A stretch of 64,000 nt of DNA from the NCBI GenBank assembly GCA_903884505.1, contig CAISET010000002.1, positions 124,001 through 188,000 of the forward strand, given 5' to 3'. Of the stretch, positions 32,534 through 41,972 are shown one piece after another (the first letter of the stretch is position 1; every line of letters begins with the position of its first letter). A program made the translations under genes and the position numbers. The notes below the pieces were generated by a model. It searched no databases. It had not been told where the DNA came from and worked only from the letters and a program-made list of their open reading frames with translations. This stretch comes from an uncultured Microcaldota archaeon. Its GTDB lineage: Archaea > Micrarchaeota > Micrarchaeia > Burarchaeales > Fermentimicrarchaeaceae.

Positions 32534-34045
32534 TCAACGGCTGTTTGTTAGGAATTCTGCGAGCAATCTTACTCCCACGCCAGTCGCCCCCAAGCCGAAG
32601 TATGGCTTTGGCCTGTCGTTCATCACGGTTGCCGCGATGTCGATGTGCGCCCAGGGGGTTTTTTCCGGGACGAAGAACTCCAGGAACTTTGCCGCGGTAA
32701 TCGTCCCTGCCTCGCTGCTCCCGCGGCTGCCGCTGTTCTTTATATCCGCGACCTCGCTCTTGTTGTATTCCGCGTACTCCTTCCAGGTGGGCAGCCTCCA
32801 GACGCGCTCACCTGATTTCTCGCCTGCTGCGATGAGCTGTTTGAGGAGCGCGGTGTCGTTGCCCATGAGGCCGGATGCCTCGTAGCCGAGAGCGACTACG
32901 CACGCGCCAGTTAGGGTTGCGAGGTCGATTATTGCGCGGGGCTTGAACCTTGCCGAGTAGGAGAGCGCGTCCGCGAGAACCACGCGGCCCTCCGCGTCCG
33001 TCGTTATTATCTCTATTGTCTTGCCCGACTGCGACTTGACGATGTCGCCCGGCCTTGCCGCGGAGCCGCCTGGCATGTTCTCCGTCGCGGGAATGAGTCC
33101 CACGATGCTGACCGGCAGCTTCATCCTTGCAACTGCGACGAATGCGCCGAGCACGGCGCACGCACCGCCCTTGTCATCCTTCATCTTGTCCATGTCTCTC
33201 GATGGCTTTATTGAGACGCCGCCCGAGTCGAAGGTTATTCCCTTTCCTATTAGGACGATTGGGGCCGCCTTCCTCCCGTGCGAATATTCCAGGACTATGA
33301 AGACCGGCGGCTGGTGGCTTCCCGAGGAGACGGAAAGAAGCCCTCCCATCTTCTCCCTCTCAATCTCCTTTTTCTCGAGGACCTTGCAGGAGAACCCGTA
33401 TTTCTTCGCGAACTCCTTCGCCTTTTCTGCGAGCGCCTCGGGCGTAGTGTAATTGCCCGGGCCATTGCAGATGTCGCGCGCTATGTTTGCGGAATCCGCC
33501 AGGATTTCGCCGGTTTCCGCGCCTGCCTTGAGCTCCTTTGCATCGCCTTCGGTGAGGATTGACAGCTTGGCGAGCTCCTTCGCCTCTTCATCCTTCATCT
33601 TGTATTTCTTGAATTCGTAGAGCGAGAGGGTTGCGCCTTCTGCGATGAGGCGTGCGAGCTCCTGGCGCGCTGTTTTTCCTTCGAATGAATCTAGGAGGAA
33701 CGCCGCTGATTTCGAGCCTGCGCTTCTTGCTGCGGTTGCCCCGATGCCTGCTGCCTGCCTCACCTTGTCCGGCACGAACTCCGACGGCTTTCCTAGCCCG
33801 ACGAGGATTAGGCGCGGCGATTTCATCTTCTGCGTGTGGAGGAGCAGGACCTGGTTCTGCTTCCCGGTGAATTCGCCGGAAGAGAGCGACGCGGAGATGA
33901 GGCCTTCCAGCCTTTTGTCCAGCGCATCAATAGATTTAGTTGTCTTGGGCTTCTCCCCTTTCTCCGCCTCGAAATGCGCAACTATTAGCGCGTCTGATTT
34001 GAACTCAGTCGGCTTTCCGCCCTCAACCACAAGCTCCATAATCAT
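32534..34045 (-). CDS. pepA: Leucyl aminopeptidase (M17)
   Basis: 503 residues. Two-zinc cytosolic aminopeptidase. C-terminal catalytic domain with VLIGKGITFDSGGVSIKPS (metal/active-site Lys), DKGGACAVLGAF, and the family signature NTDAEGRVVLADAL, here TTDAEGRVVLADALSY. Start at ATG 34045 or the in-frame ATG 34039. Diverges from nrdR; converges on the COG1395-like gene with 2 bases between stops. Confidence 0.96.
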   Translation of the reverse strand: MIMELVVEGGKPTEFKSDALIVAHFEAEKGEKPKTTKSIDALDKRLEGLISASLSSGEFTGKQNQVLLLHTQKMKSPRLILVGLGKPSEFVPDKVRQAAGIGATAARSAGSKSAAFLLDSFEGKTARQELARLIAEGATLSLYEFKKYKMKDEEAKELAKLSILTEGDAKELKAGAETGEILADSANIARDICNGPGNYTTPEALAEKAKEFAKKYGFSCKVLEKKEIEREKMGGLLSVSSGSHQPPVFIVLEYSHGRKAAPIVLIGKGITFDSGGVSIKPSRDMDKMKDDKGGACAVLGAFVAVARMKLPVSIVGLIPATENMPGGSAARPGDIVKSQSGKTIEIITTDAEGRVVLADALSYSARFKPRAIIDLATLTGACVVALGYEASGLMGNDTALLKQLIAAGEKSGERVWRLPTWKEYAEYNKSEVADIKNSGSRGSSEAGTITAAKFLEFFVPEKTPWAHIDIAATVMNDRPKPYFGLGATGVGVRLLAEFLTNSR

Positions 34046-34104
34046 CCCCGAACGGATTTGCCGCAGGGGTTATAAAAATGCGCTGAGAAAGCCCTTCGGT
34101 CGAA

Positions 34105-34554
34105 ATGCGCTGCCCCTATTGCTTCAACGATGATACACAGGTCATAGATTCCCGCGAGACCGAGGACCAGGCAGCTGTAAGAAGAAGGAGGGAATGCTCC
34201 AAGTGCGAGAAGCGCTTCACGACCTACGAGAGAATTGAGCTGCTTGACCTGATGGTGATAAAGAAGGACGGCTCGCGGCAGGTGTTCGACCGCAGCAAGA
34301 TAATCGCCGGGATGAGGAGGGCGTGCGAGAAGAGGCCCATCCCAACCGAGAGGATAGAGAAGGCTGTTGATGATATTGAAAGGGAGCTGCGCGGCATGCC
34401 CTCGAACGAAGTCCAGAGCAAGGTTATTGGGGATTTGGTGATGAAGAGGCTGCGCGAGATAGACCCCGTTGCCTATGTCCGGTTCGCTTCCGTTTACAAG
34501 TCTTTCACGAATCTGGAAGCATTTGAGAAGGAATTGGACAAACTGAAGGAGTAG
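34105..34554 (+). CDS. nrdR: NrdR transcriptional repressor
   Basis: 149 residues. Bacterial-type regulator of ribonucleotide reductase: zinc ribbon MRCPYCFNDDTQVIDSRETEDQAAVRRRRECSKCEKRFTTYER, then an ATP-cone (VIKKDGSRQVFDRSKIIAGMRRACEKRPI) that senses ATP/dATP. Leaderless, with GTTATAAAAATG (34069-34080) ~25 nt ahead. It lies 0.9 kb upstream of nrdJ, whose promoter carries two NrdR-box-like sites 31 bp apart. NrdR is near-universal in bacteria but uncommon in archaea, so ancient transfer is likely. Confidence 0.97.
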   Translation: MRCPYCFNDDTQVIDSRETEDQAAVRRRRECSKCEKRFTTYERIELLDLMVIKKDGSRQVFDRSKIIAGMRRACEKRPIPTERIEKAVDDIERELRGMPSNEVQSKVIGDLVMKRLREIDPVAYVRFASVYKSFTNLEAFEKELDKLKE

Positions 34555-34565
34555 CCTGTGATGGA

Positions 34566-35222
34566 ATGAGGTCGCCATTATACCGTTCGGGCTTGCTTTT
34601 CCGTGCGGCAATGCACCTGCTACACGGGCCGGGCTTGGACAGGAAATACGCGCATATCTGCAGCTTTATTTCGCCAGGCGACAGGGTCCTCGACCTCGGC
34701 TGTGGCACTGGCACACTGCAGTCGCACCTCAAGGGCAACTATTACCTCGGCTTGGAGATGAACGACGACTTCGTTGCCTATGCGAAAAAGAAGGGCAGGA
34801 ACGTGCTGAAGCAGAATGTGCTGGGGTTCGGGCGGTTCAGCGACTTCGACGTGTGCGTGATGATGGATGTGCTGCACCACGTGAATCCGCGCCATGTTGA
34901 GCTCGTCGAAAAGGTGCTCGCCAGTGTGAGAAAGATAGTCATCATAAGCGAGCCGTTCGATATGCCCAACAGGCACGGCGCCCTCAGGAGGATGGCGCGC
35001 GTCCTTGATGATGATGGGATAAACGCCTCGCGCGAGTGGATGGACAAGGAATCCTTGATACGCTTTTATGAGAAATACGGTCCGGAGCGCATTGACGAGA
35101 TAAGCTCTTCCATGATTGCAGTATACCGGAATTGGGGCTCGCAAAAAGACAGAGGAGCAATCTCCGGACTTCCAGTGGGCAACCGGGCTCAAAAATCCAT
35201 TAAAAACTTGAAACGAGCCTGA
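34566..35222 (+). CDS. Class I SAM-dependent methyltransferase
   Basis: 218 residues. Motif I RVLDLGCGTGTLQSHL (about 40-55), motif II EMNDDFV, motif IV VCVMMDVLHHVNP, then RKIVIISEPFD. The HHV and EPF details resemble small-molecule methyltransferases of the Methyltransf_11/25 type. Substrate unknown. Begins 11 nt after nrdR and reads toward nrdJ; the C-terminal ~40 residues are basic and low-complexity. Confidence 0.85.
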   Translation: MRSPLYRSGLLFRAAMHLLHGPGLDRKYAHICSFISPGDRVLDLGCGTGTLQSHLKGNYYLGLEMNDDFVAYAKKKGRNVLKQNVLGFGRFSDFDVCVMMDVLHHVNPRHVELVEKVLASVRKIVIISEPFDMPNRHGALRRMARVLDDDGINASREWMDKESLIRFYEKYGPERIDEISSSMIAVYRNWGSQKDRGAISGLPVGNRAQKSIKNLKRA

Positions 35223-35261
35223 TTTTGCCTTGTTTTTCGCAGGAAAGGGGGCCTATCGCAA

Positions 35262-35325
35262 GGTATTTAAATACCGCGATATATAGTTTACACAAGGGAT
35301 GAACCCCCCATATATTGTGGTTTTT
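35262..35325 (+). promoter_or_regulatory. nrdJ promoter with paired NrdR-box-like operators
   Basis: GGTATTTAAATACC (35262-35275) is a TATA box inside a palindrome. Next come two sites with an ATATAT core and W-G-T arm: CCGCG-ATATAT-AGTTT (35274-35289) and CCCCC-ATATAT-TGTGG (35305-35320). Each matches about 12 of 16 positions of the NrdR box ACACWATATATWGTGT. Their cores are exactly 31 bp apart, the three-helical-turn spacing seen for paired NrdR boxes in bacteria. They overlap the expected transcription start. A second TATA-like AAAATTTATG (35365-35374) lies nearer the gene. Confidence 0.7.
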
Positions 35326-35431
35326 CAGCAATAATGGGGGCGGGTAAATGGGTCAAAAAACTGAAAAATTTATGTTAGACAGTTAGCGAAGGCAGTGGGC
35401 AAAAACGGCGTGGATTTGGGGGCGCATAACA

Positions 35432-38062
35432 ATGAAAATCAAGTTCTTCACACAGGAAAACTGCCCTAAATGCCCCTCTGCCAAAGTGGTTGTTGATGAG
35501 CTGAAGGCTGAGGGAATTCCGATTGAATATTTTGATGTGAAGACTGTTGATGGGAAGGCTGAGGCCATTTATTACGGCTTGATGAGCACGCCCTCAACTG
35601 TCGTGACTGACAATTCCGATGTGGAATTAATGTCATGGCGCGGGGCAGTGCCTGACAAGGCGAAGATTGTCGAGATGTGGGCTGAGGCGCAGGTTTCTAC
35701 CCCTAGGGTGATTTCTGCGCCCGAGGGGATGCCGGAGCCTAGGGTTGAGGAGAAGCACGTGACGAAGGTCAGGAAGAGGGATGGCCGTGTCGCCCCGTTC
35801 GACACCGAGAAGATTACCGAGGCCGTCTGGAAGGCTGCGCAGTCTGTCGGAGGAAAGGACAGGTCGCTGAGCGCGGCTCTTGCTGATGAGGTCGTGAAGA
35901 TTGTCAATGCCAAATTTACCAATGAGAAGATGCCTGGAGTTGAAGATATACAAGATGTTGTTGAGAAGGTGCTGATTGAGAACGGGCATGCGCGGACTGC
36001 GAAGAGCTACATTTTGTACCGGCAGAAGAGGGCGATTTTGCGCGAGATAAAGGCTGAGCTTCTGAACTCGCCGGTTGATGATGTTGATTCAAGGCTGAGC
36101 GTGAATGCAATCAAGGTGCTGGAAAGGCGCTATTTGCTGAAGGACAGGAACGGGATGATTGTTGAGACGCCCAAGCAGATGTTCAGGAGGGTCGCGCAGG
36201 CGATTGCGCTCGCAGATATCTTCTATGACAGGCAGGTGGATTTGAAGAAGACCGAAGAGGAGTTCTACCAGACGATGGTGAACCTGGAGTTCATGCCGAA
36301 CTCGCCTACCCTGATGAATGCCGGAACAGCGATGGGGCAGCTTTCCGCCTGCTTCGTGCTTCCGGTGGGCGACTCGATTGAGTCCATATTCGATGCGGTG
36401 AAGAACACTGCGATAATCCACCAGAGCGGCGGGGGAACGGGCTTCGCGTTCTCGCATCTGAGGCCCAAGGGGGATGTTGTGAAGAGCACCGGGGGAGTCG
36501 CCTCGGGCCCTGTTTCCTTCATGCGCGTCTTCGACGTGGGGACGGATGTGATTAAGCAGGGGGGAAGGAGGCGCGGGGCGAACATGGGGATGCTCAGGGT
36601 GGACCACCCGGATATCATCTCGTTCATCACCTGCAAGGAGAGGAACGATGTTTTCAACAACTTCAACATCTCGGTTGCGCTCACGGACAAGTTCATGAAC
36701 GCGGTTGAGAAGGATGAGGAGTATGACCTGCTCAACCCGCGGAGCGGTAAGCCTGTCGAGAGGCTTGCTGCGAGAAAGGTTTTCGACTTAATCGTGAATA
36801 TGGCCTGGAAGAACGGGGAGCCGGGCGTAGTCTTTATTGACAGGATTAATGCCGCGAACCCCACGCCGCACATCGGGCAGATTGAATCGACGAACCCCTG
36901 CGGTGAGCAGCCTCTTCTCTCATATGAGAGCTGCAACCTTGGGAGTATAAACCTAGTGAAGATGACCTCTGAGGATGGGAAGGTCGACTGGGAGAAGCTC
37001 AAGAAGACAGTCTGGACTGCTGTGCATTTCCTGGACAATGTTATTGATGTGAATAAGTATCCGCTCCCGGACATTGACAGGATGAGCAAGGCGAACAGGA
37101 AGATAGGCCTCGGGGTAATGGGATATGCTGACCTGCTGTTCACACTCGGGATTCCTTACAACAGCGAGGAGGCTGTGAAGGTTGCTGAAAGCGTGATGAA
37201 GTTCATAGATGGGGAGGCGAAGAAGGCCTCTGCCGAGCTTGCGAAGGTGCGCGGCCCGTTCCCGAACTTCAAGGGGAGCATCTATGACAAGGAGGGGAAG
37301 GCGCCTTTGAGGAATGCGACTGTCACCACGATTGCGCCCACGGGCACCATCTCCATCATTGCCGGCTGCTCCTCCGGGATTGAGCCGCTCTTTGCAATCG
37401 TTTTCGTGCGCAACGTTATGGACAACACTGAATTGCTTGAGATCCACCCCATGTTCGAGAGGGTTGCACGCGAGAAAGGATTCTACTCGATTGAGCTTAT
37501 GAGGAAAATCGCCAGGACCGGGGGGCTGCACGAGTGCGAGGAACTGCCCGAGGAGATGCGGCGCATTTTCGTGACAGCGCATACCATTACTCCAGACTGG
37601 CACATGAAAATCCAGGCCGCTTTCCAGAAATACACCGATAATGCGGTCTCGAAGACCATCAACTTCCCGAACCACGCGACGCCTAAGGAGGTTGAGAATG
37701 TTTATATGCTCGCCTACAAGCTTGGGTGCAAGGGAGTGACGGTTTACCGCGATGGGTCGCGCGAACAGCAGGTGCTTTCCATCCAGTCGTTCAAGAAGGA
37801 GCCTGCCAAACCACCCCCTTCCCCGCCTTCGGAGCCCAAGCCAGCGCCGCTCCCGGCCAGGGTTGAGAGAATTGTCCCTGCCTCAGCTGTGCGCGAGACG
37901 TCCACGGTTGGCGATAGCGAGAGGAAGGCCGTGGCTGTTTCCCCTACGCAGGCCGCGCCCATTGCGACCGCGAAGATGATCAACGATGGCGGGAATAATG
38001 CCGTGAGGAAGGTGGCTTCTGACTTCACGAACGAATGCCCTTCCGGGAAGTGCAAGATTTAG
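35432..38062 (+). CDS. nrdJ: Class II (adenosylcobalamin) ribonucleotide reductase with N-terminal glutaredoxin-like domain
   Basis: 876 residues. Residues ~1-75 are a glutaredoxin/thioredoxin-like domain with CPKC at 11-14 and the cis-Pro loop STPSTVV; ~105-200 an ATP-cone (VRKRDGRVAPFDTEKITEAV); ~230-790 the reductase barrel, with SACFVLPV (Cys of the reducible pair), ESTNPCGEQPLLSYESCNLGSINL (active-site Asn, Cys, Glu) and APTGTISIIAGCSSGIEP. A Pro-rich linker leads to the C-terminal shuttle cysteines CPSGKC. The fused Grx domain would re-reduce the enzyme in cis. The cobalamin adenosyltransferase gene follows, matching the B12 need. Confidence 0.95.
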   Translation: MKIKFFTQENCPKCPSAKVVVDELKAEGIPIEYFDVKTVDGKAEAIYYGLMSTPSTVVTDNSDVELMSWRGAVPDKAKIVEMWAEAQVSTPRVISAPEGMPEPRVEEKHVTKVRKRDGRVAPFDTEKITEAVWKAAQSVGGKDRSLSAALADEVVKIVNAKFTNEKMPGVEDIQDVVEKVLIENGHARTAKSYILYRQKRAILREIKAELLNSPVDDVDSRLSVNAIKVLERRYLLKDRNGMIVETPKQMFRRVAQAIALADIFYDRQVDLKKTEEEFYQTMVNLEFMPNSPTLMNAGTAMGQLSACFVLPVGDSIESIFDAVKNTAIIHQSGGGTGFAFSHLRPKGDVVKSTGGVASGPVSFMRVFDVGTDVIKQGGRRRGANMGMLRVDHPDIISFITCKERNDVFNNFNISVALTDKFMNAVEKDEEYDLLNPRSGKPVERLAARKVFDLIVNMAWKNGEPGVVFIDRINAANPTPHIGQIESTNPCGEQPLLSYESCNLGSINLVKMTSEDGKVDWEKLKKTVWTAVHFLDNVIDVNKYPLPDIDRMSKANRKIGLGVMGYADLLFTLGIPYNSEEAVKVAESVMKFIDGEAKKASAELAKVRGPFPNFKGSIYDKEGKAPLRNATVTTIAPTGTISIIAGCSSGIEPLFAIVFVRNVMDNTELLEIHPMFERVAREKGFYSIELMRKIARTGGLHECEELPEEMRRIFVTAHTITPDWHMKIQAAFQKYTDNAVSKTINFPNHATPKEVENVYMLAYKLGCKGVTVYRDGSREQQVLSIQSFKKEPAKPPPSPPSEPKPAPLPARVERIVPASAVRETSTVGDSERKAVAVSPTQAAPIATAKMINDGGNNAVRKVASDFTNECPSGKCKI

Positions 38063-38119
38063 GCTGTTTGCCAGTTGTCGAAGTTATCTTTAAGAGGGGG
38101 CTCAGCCCGAAGGTTCTTG

Positions 38120-38629
38120 ATGATACAGGTCTATACCGGCGAGGGGAAGGGGAAGACCACTGCCGCATTCGGGCTTGCTTTGCGGGCCCTCGGTAACGGG
38201 AAGAAGGTCGTAATACTGCAGTTCATGAAGGGAAGGAAGGACGTAGGCGAATTCAAGATGGGGACGAAGATTCAGGGGCTGGAGATACACCAGTTCGGCA
38301 GGCCTGAGTTCGTGGACCCGATGAACCCTTTGCCGATTGACTTCGAGCTGGCGAAGGAGGGGCTAAAGTTCGCGCAGAGGGTTTTGAAGGAGAGGAAGCA
38401 TGACTTGCTGATTCTGGATGAGGTGAATGTCGCGTTGAAGTTCGGATTGCTGAAGACCGTTGATATTTTGGCGCTGATGAAATCTGCGCCGAAGACGATG
38501 GAAGTTGTGCTCACTGGGAGAGGGGCGCCTAAGGAAGTGATTGAGAAGGCGGATTTGGTGACGGAAATGAAGGAGGTCTCGCACCCGTTTGAGAGCGGGG
38601 TGCCGGCGAGAGAAGGCGTGGAGTTTTAG
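38120..38629 (+). CDS. cobA: Cob(I)yrinic acid a,c-diamide adenosyltransferase (CobA/BtuR type)
   Basis: 169 residues from ATG 38120, ~30 nt after GTTATCTTTAAGAGG (38081-38095); the ORF-track start at 38075 precedes that promoter. P-loop IQVYTGEGKGKTTAAFGLALRALG at the very N-terminus and LLILDEVNVALKFGLL are typical of CobA. It makes adenosylcobalamin, the radical cofactor of the reductase encoded directly upstream. No other B12 genes are in the window, so the cell probably salvages the corrinoid (inference). Confidence 0.95.
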   Translation: MIQVYTGEGKGKTTAAFGLALRALGNGKKVVILQFMKGRKDVGEFKMGTKIQGLEIHQFGRPEFVDPMNPLPIDFELAKEGLKFAQRVLKERKHDLLILDEVNVALKFGLLKTVDILALMKSAPKTMEVVLTGRGAPKEVIEKADLVTEMKEVSHPFESGVPAREGVEF

Positions 38630-38637
38630 GCCTAATT

Positions 38638-38997
38638 TTATTTATCAAGATGTTTTAGCGCATCATCCGCACTCTTGGCAATAAGTTCCGAACCGTGGGT
38701 GCGGATGTATTCAAGGACATCCCTCATCCTATTAACGAATGCCATATTGATTGCATATCCGCCTACGTCTTCGCGATCGGTGCATGCCCCTATCCTCTTT
38801 AGTTTCTCCCAATCACGTTTTTCGACTGCGCGATCTATTCTGCGCCTCTGGATTCGGTATGCTATGCCCCAGTGCCCAAATATCTCCTTTCTTCGCCTCT
38901 TTTCCGACAGCTCCTTGCTGGTTGGTTTGACGAGACCGAACGCCCTGAAGATGGCGTTGTAGCGCACTGGTTTTTCCGGAGTTGAGACGGTTGCCAT
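38638..38997 (-). CDS. Hypothetical basic helical protein
   Basis: 119 residues, rich in Arg/Lys (ELSEKRRRKEIFGHWGIAYRIQRRRIDRAVEKRDWEKLKRIGACTDRED), with a C-terminal helix FVNRMRDVLEYIRTHGSELIAKSADDALKHLDK. Not recognised. Converges on cobA and diverges from the double-Lrp gene. Codon use is more A/T-rich than that of neighbours, hinting at a more recent arrival. Confidence 0.55.
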   Translation of the reverse strand: MATVSTPEKPVRYNAIFRAFGLVKPTSKELSEKRRRKEIFGHWGIAYRIQRRRIDRAVEKRDWEKLKRIGACTDREDVGGYAINMAFVNRMRDVLEYIRTHGSELIAKSADDALKHLDK

Positions 38998-39093
38998 GCG
39001 GGATTTACTCTTAACAACTATAAAAGAGATTTCTCCATATTTTTTATCAGAAAAACAATTTCTTTATATTATTTGTCATTTAAATAAACAGTT

Positions 39094-40092
39094 ATGGGGC
39101 TGGAGATGCTTGACCTCAAGGACAGGCGGATACTGTACCAGCTGGATTTGGACTGCAGGCAGTCGAACGCGGAAATAGGAAGGAAGGCCGGGCTCTCAAA
39201 GGAGGTCGTAGACTACAGGGTGAAGAAGCTGGTGGGGGATGGCTACATAACACGGTTCGCCACTGTGATAGATACCTACAAGCTGGGCATCTCGAACTAC
39301 AAGATATACGCCCACCTGGAGAATGCGGACAAGAACAAGTTCGCCGAGATAATAGACTACCTGAAGGCCCAGAAGAAGACGCAGTGGATAGCGACGTGCT
39401 CCGGGAAGTGGGATATAATAGCGGGCTATCTCGTGCGGGATGTTTACGAATTCAATGACGCACTGAAGGCATTCGACGAGAAATACAGCGATTTCATTGC
39501 AAATCGCGAGATGACGGAAACGCTCAGCGTGCCGCATTGGAGGAAGGATTACCTGCTGCAGGACTCTGAGCGCGCGCCAGTCGTGTTGCAAGGGGGCGCC
39601 CGGGGCGAGAAGCAGTTGGATGCAGTGGATGAGGAGATTGTGAAGGTGGTTGTAAACAATGCCAGGATGCCCACCGTGGAGATAGCTAGGCGCATTGGGG
39701 CGACACCGCGCATCGTCAATTACAGGATGGCGCAGCTGCGGAAGGACGGCGTGCTGCTAATCAGCAGGTTTTTCCTGAACCTGGGGAAGCTCAATTACAT
39801 CTACTGCAAGGCCATAATCAAATTCAAGAACATAAGCAAGAAACGGCACGCGCAATTCGTGGCTTATTGCGCCAAATTCAGGAACCTCACGTATGCCATA
39901 AACTGCGTCGGCTCCTGGGACATCGAGCTGGACTTCGAGGTAGCGGACTTCAATACTTTCCACAACATAATGCTCGATATACGGGACAAGTTTGCCGACA
40001 TCATAAAAAACTACGATTTCGTGATAGCCACCAACGAGGACAAGCTTGATTATTACCCCGGCTGCTACCGGGCGCTCCAAAAACCTATTTAA
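39094..40092 (+). CDS. Tandem Lrp/AsnC-like transcriptional regulator
   Basis: 332 residues, about twice an Lrp protein. Residues 1-160 hold an HTH ([47 protein letters not shown]) and an AsnC-like alpha/beta domain; 170-332 repeat the plan with [47 protein letters not shown]. One chain thus mimics a Lrp dimer. TATA signals lie in the A/T-rich upstream stretch (CTTTATATTATTTG, about 39062-39075). The thermosome gene is next and could be a target, but no shared site was found. Confidence 0.88.
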   Translation: MGLEMLDLKDRRILYQLDLDCRQSNAEIGRKAGLSKEVVDYRVKKLVGDGYITRFATVIDTYKLGISNYKIYAHLENADKNKFAEIIDYLKAQKKTQWIATCSGKWDIIAGYLVRDVYEFNDALKAFDEKYSDFIANREMTETLSVPHWRKDYLLQDSERAPVVLQGGARGEKQLDAVDEEIVKVVVNNARMPTVEIARRIGATPRIVNYRMAQLRKDGVLLISRFFLNLGKLNYIYCKAIIKFKNISKKRHAQFVAYCAKFRNLTYAINCVGSWDIELDFEVADFNTFHNIMLDIRDKFADIIKNYDFVIATNEDKLDYYPGCYRALQKPI

Positions 40093-40169
40093 ACCCGTAG
40101 GCACAAATATCCATTGAAAATGTAAGGCTAGTTTTCTGAGCCTGTAACGTTTGACTTAGAGGTGAAAAA

Positions 40170-41840
40170 ATGGCAGGACAAGGTGGACAGCTTGGCGGGC
40201 AGCAGGTATTGCTTCTTCCCGAGGGCAGCAACAGGCTGCAGGGGAGGGATGCGAGATGGGTGAACATCGCCGTCGCGTACGCGGTGGCGCAGGCCATCAG
40301 GACGACCCTGGGGCCCAAGGGAATGGACAAGATGCTCGTCAGCGAGATGGGCGACATTGTGATTACGAACGACGGGGCGACCATTTTGCAGGAGATGAAC
40401 GTGGAGCACCCCGCGGCGAAGATAATGGTGGAGATTGCGAAGACGCAGGACAAGGAGGTCGGGGACGGGACGACCACCTCTGTGATGCTGGCGGGCGAGA
40501 TGCTGAAGAAGGCCGGCGAGCTGATGGACCAGAATATCCACGCCTCGACGATTGTGAACGGCTACAAGAATGCCGCGGCGAAGGCGAACGAGATTCTGCA
40601 GCGCATCTCCTACCCCGTGACCGTTGATGACACGGAGACGCTCGAGAAGATTGCGAGCATTGCGATGGGCTCCAAGACCATAGGGGCCGGGAGCGCGAAG
40701 GACTTCCTGGCGAAGCTCGTGGTCCGGGCGGTGAAGCAGGTCGCAGAGAAGAAGGACGGGAAGGTTGAGATTGACGACGACTTCATAAAGGTGGAGAAGA
40801 AGGAAGGGGGCGATATAAACGACACGCAGTATATCACCGGCGTCGTCGTGGACAAGGAGATAGTGCACTCCGGGATGCCGAAGAAGATTGAGCATGCAAA
40901 GATTGCCCTTGTTGATGCGGCACTGGAGATCGAGAAGACCGAGACGGATGCGAAGATTGAGATTACTTCTCCGGAGCAGATGCAGGCCTTCCTGAACCAG
41001 GAGGAGAAGATGCTCAGGGACATGGTGGAGAAGATTGCGAAGAGCGGTGCGAACGTCGTCTTTGTGCAGAAGGGGATAGATGACATGGCGCAGCACTTCC
41101 TCTCCAAGAAGGGCATAGCCGCCATCCGCAGGGTGAAGAAGAGCGACATGGATAAGCTTGCGAAGGCGACAGGGGCGAAGATTGCCACGAGCCTTGACGA
41201 CCTGGAGTTGAAGGACCTTGGGGCAGCCGGGCTTGTGGAGGAGAGGAAGATCGCAGGCGAGCAGATGGTCTTCGTTGAGAAGTGCAGGGACCCGAAGAGC
41301 GTCACCATATTCGTGAGGGCAAGCACTGAGCATGTGGTGAATGAGGGGGAGAGGGCCATTGTTGATGCAATTGGCGCTGTTTCCTCTGCGATTGAGGACG
41401 GGAAGTTCGTGACCGGGGGAGGCAGCACCGAGATGCAGCTCGCGCAGCAGCTCAGGAAGTATGCGACCGAGGTAGGGGGAAGGGAGCAGCTCGCGATACA
41501 GGCGTTTGCGGACTCCCTTGAGACCGTGCCGAGGACGCTTGCGGAGAGCGCGGGGATGGATGCCATAGACACCCTGGTGATGCTGAGGATGAAGCACAAG
41601 ACCATCGAGGGAAAGAGCTTCGGGGTCGGAGTCTATTCCGGCAAGATTGAGGATATGAAGAAGCTCGGAGTCATCGAGCCGCTCAAGGTGAAGACGCAGG
41701 CGATTGCGTCGGCATCCGAGGCGACGGAGATGCTGCTGAGGATAGATGACATGATATCCGCGAAGGGAAGGGCGCCTTCGATGCCGCCAGGAGGGCCTGG
41801 CGGAATGGGAGGCATGGGCGGAATGGAAGGAATGGACTAA
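40170..41840 (+). CDS. Thermosome (group II chaperonin) subunit
   Basis: 556 residues, full length. ATP-dependent folding chamber of archaea. Signatures: [61 protein letters not shown] (catalytic Asp), and [20 protein letters not shown]. The C-terminal Gly/Met-rich tail ([16 protein letters not shown]) resembles the tails that fill the cavity in group I and II chaperonins. CCTATTTAAACCCG (40082-40095) overlaps the end of the Lrp gene and can serve as TATA box. Confidence 0.98.
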   Translation: MAGQGGQLGGQQVLLLPEGSNRLQGRDARWVNIAVAYAVAQAIRTTLGPKGMDKMLVSEMGDIVITNDGATILQEMNVEHPAAKIMVEIAKTQDKEVGDGTTTSVMLAGEMLKKAGELMDQNIHASTIVNGYKNAAAKANEILQRISYPVTVDDTETLEKIASIAMGSKTIGAGSAKDFLAKLVVRAVKQVAEKKDGKVEIDDDFIKVEKKEGGDINDTQYITGVVVDKEIVHSGMPKKIEHAKIALVDAALEIEKTETDAKIEITSPEQMQAFLNQEEKMLRDMVEKIAKSGANVVFVQKGIDDMAQHFLSKKGIAAIRRVKKSDMDKLAKATGAKIATSLDDLELKDLGAAGLVEERKIAGEQMVFVEKCRDPKSVTIFVRASTEHVVNEGERAIVDAIGAVSSAIEDGKFVTGGGSTEMQLAQQLRKYATEVGGREQLAIQAFADSLETVPRTLAESAGMDAIDTLVMLRMKHKTIEGKSFGVGVYSGKIEDMKKLGVIEPLKVKTQAIASASEATEMLLRIDDMISAKGRAPSMPPGGPGGMGGMGGMEGMD

Positions 41841-41842
41841 GC

Positions 41843-41876
41843 TCCGCCCTTCTTCTTTTCTTTTATTTTCTGATTA
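41843..41876 (+). terminator. T-rich terminator after thermosome gene
   Basis: CCCTTCTTCTTTTCTTTTATTTTC-type run begins 7 nt after the stop. U-rich, no hairpin: a standard archaeal terminator. Confidence 0.6.
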
Positions 41877-41900
41877 TGTGCAGCTGCAGGCCTGCGGATA

Positions 41901-41916
41901 TGTAACCATGGTTACA
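41901..41916. promoter_or_regulatory. 16-bp perfect palindrome TGTAACCATGGTTACA (copy 1)
   Basis: Perfect 16-bp palindrome between the thermosome terminator and the tRNA-Arg TATA box (TTATTTATATTTC, 41941-41953). The identical 16-mer recurs at 51159-51174. Two identical palindromes in intergenic DNA suggest sites for one dimeric DNA-binding protein. Confidence 0.6.
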
Positions 41917-41972
41917 TTGCCTTCCTGCGCGCCCCTCGGCTTATTTATATTTCTAAGGGCTTATCCTTCCGC

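Noticed and set aside
40128-41597. 489-codon minus-strand ORF
   Set aside because: Antisense shadow of the thermosome gene.
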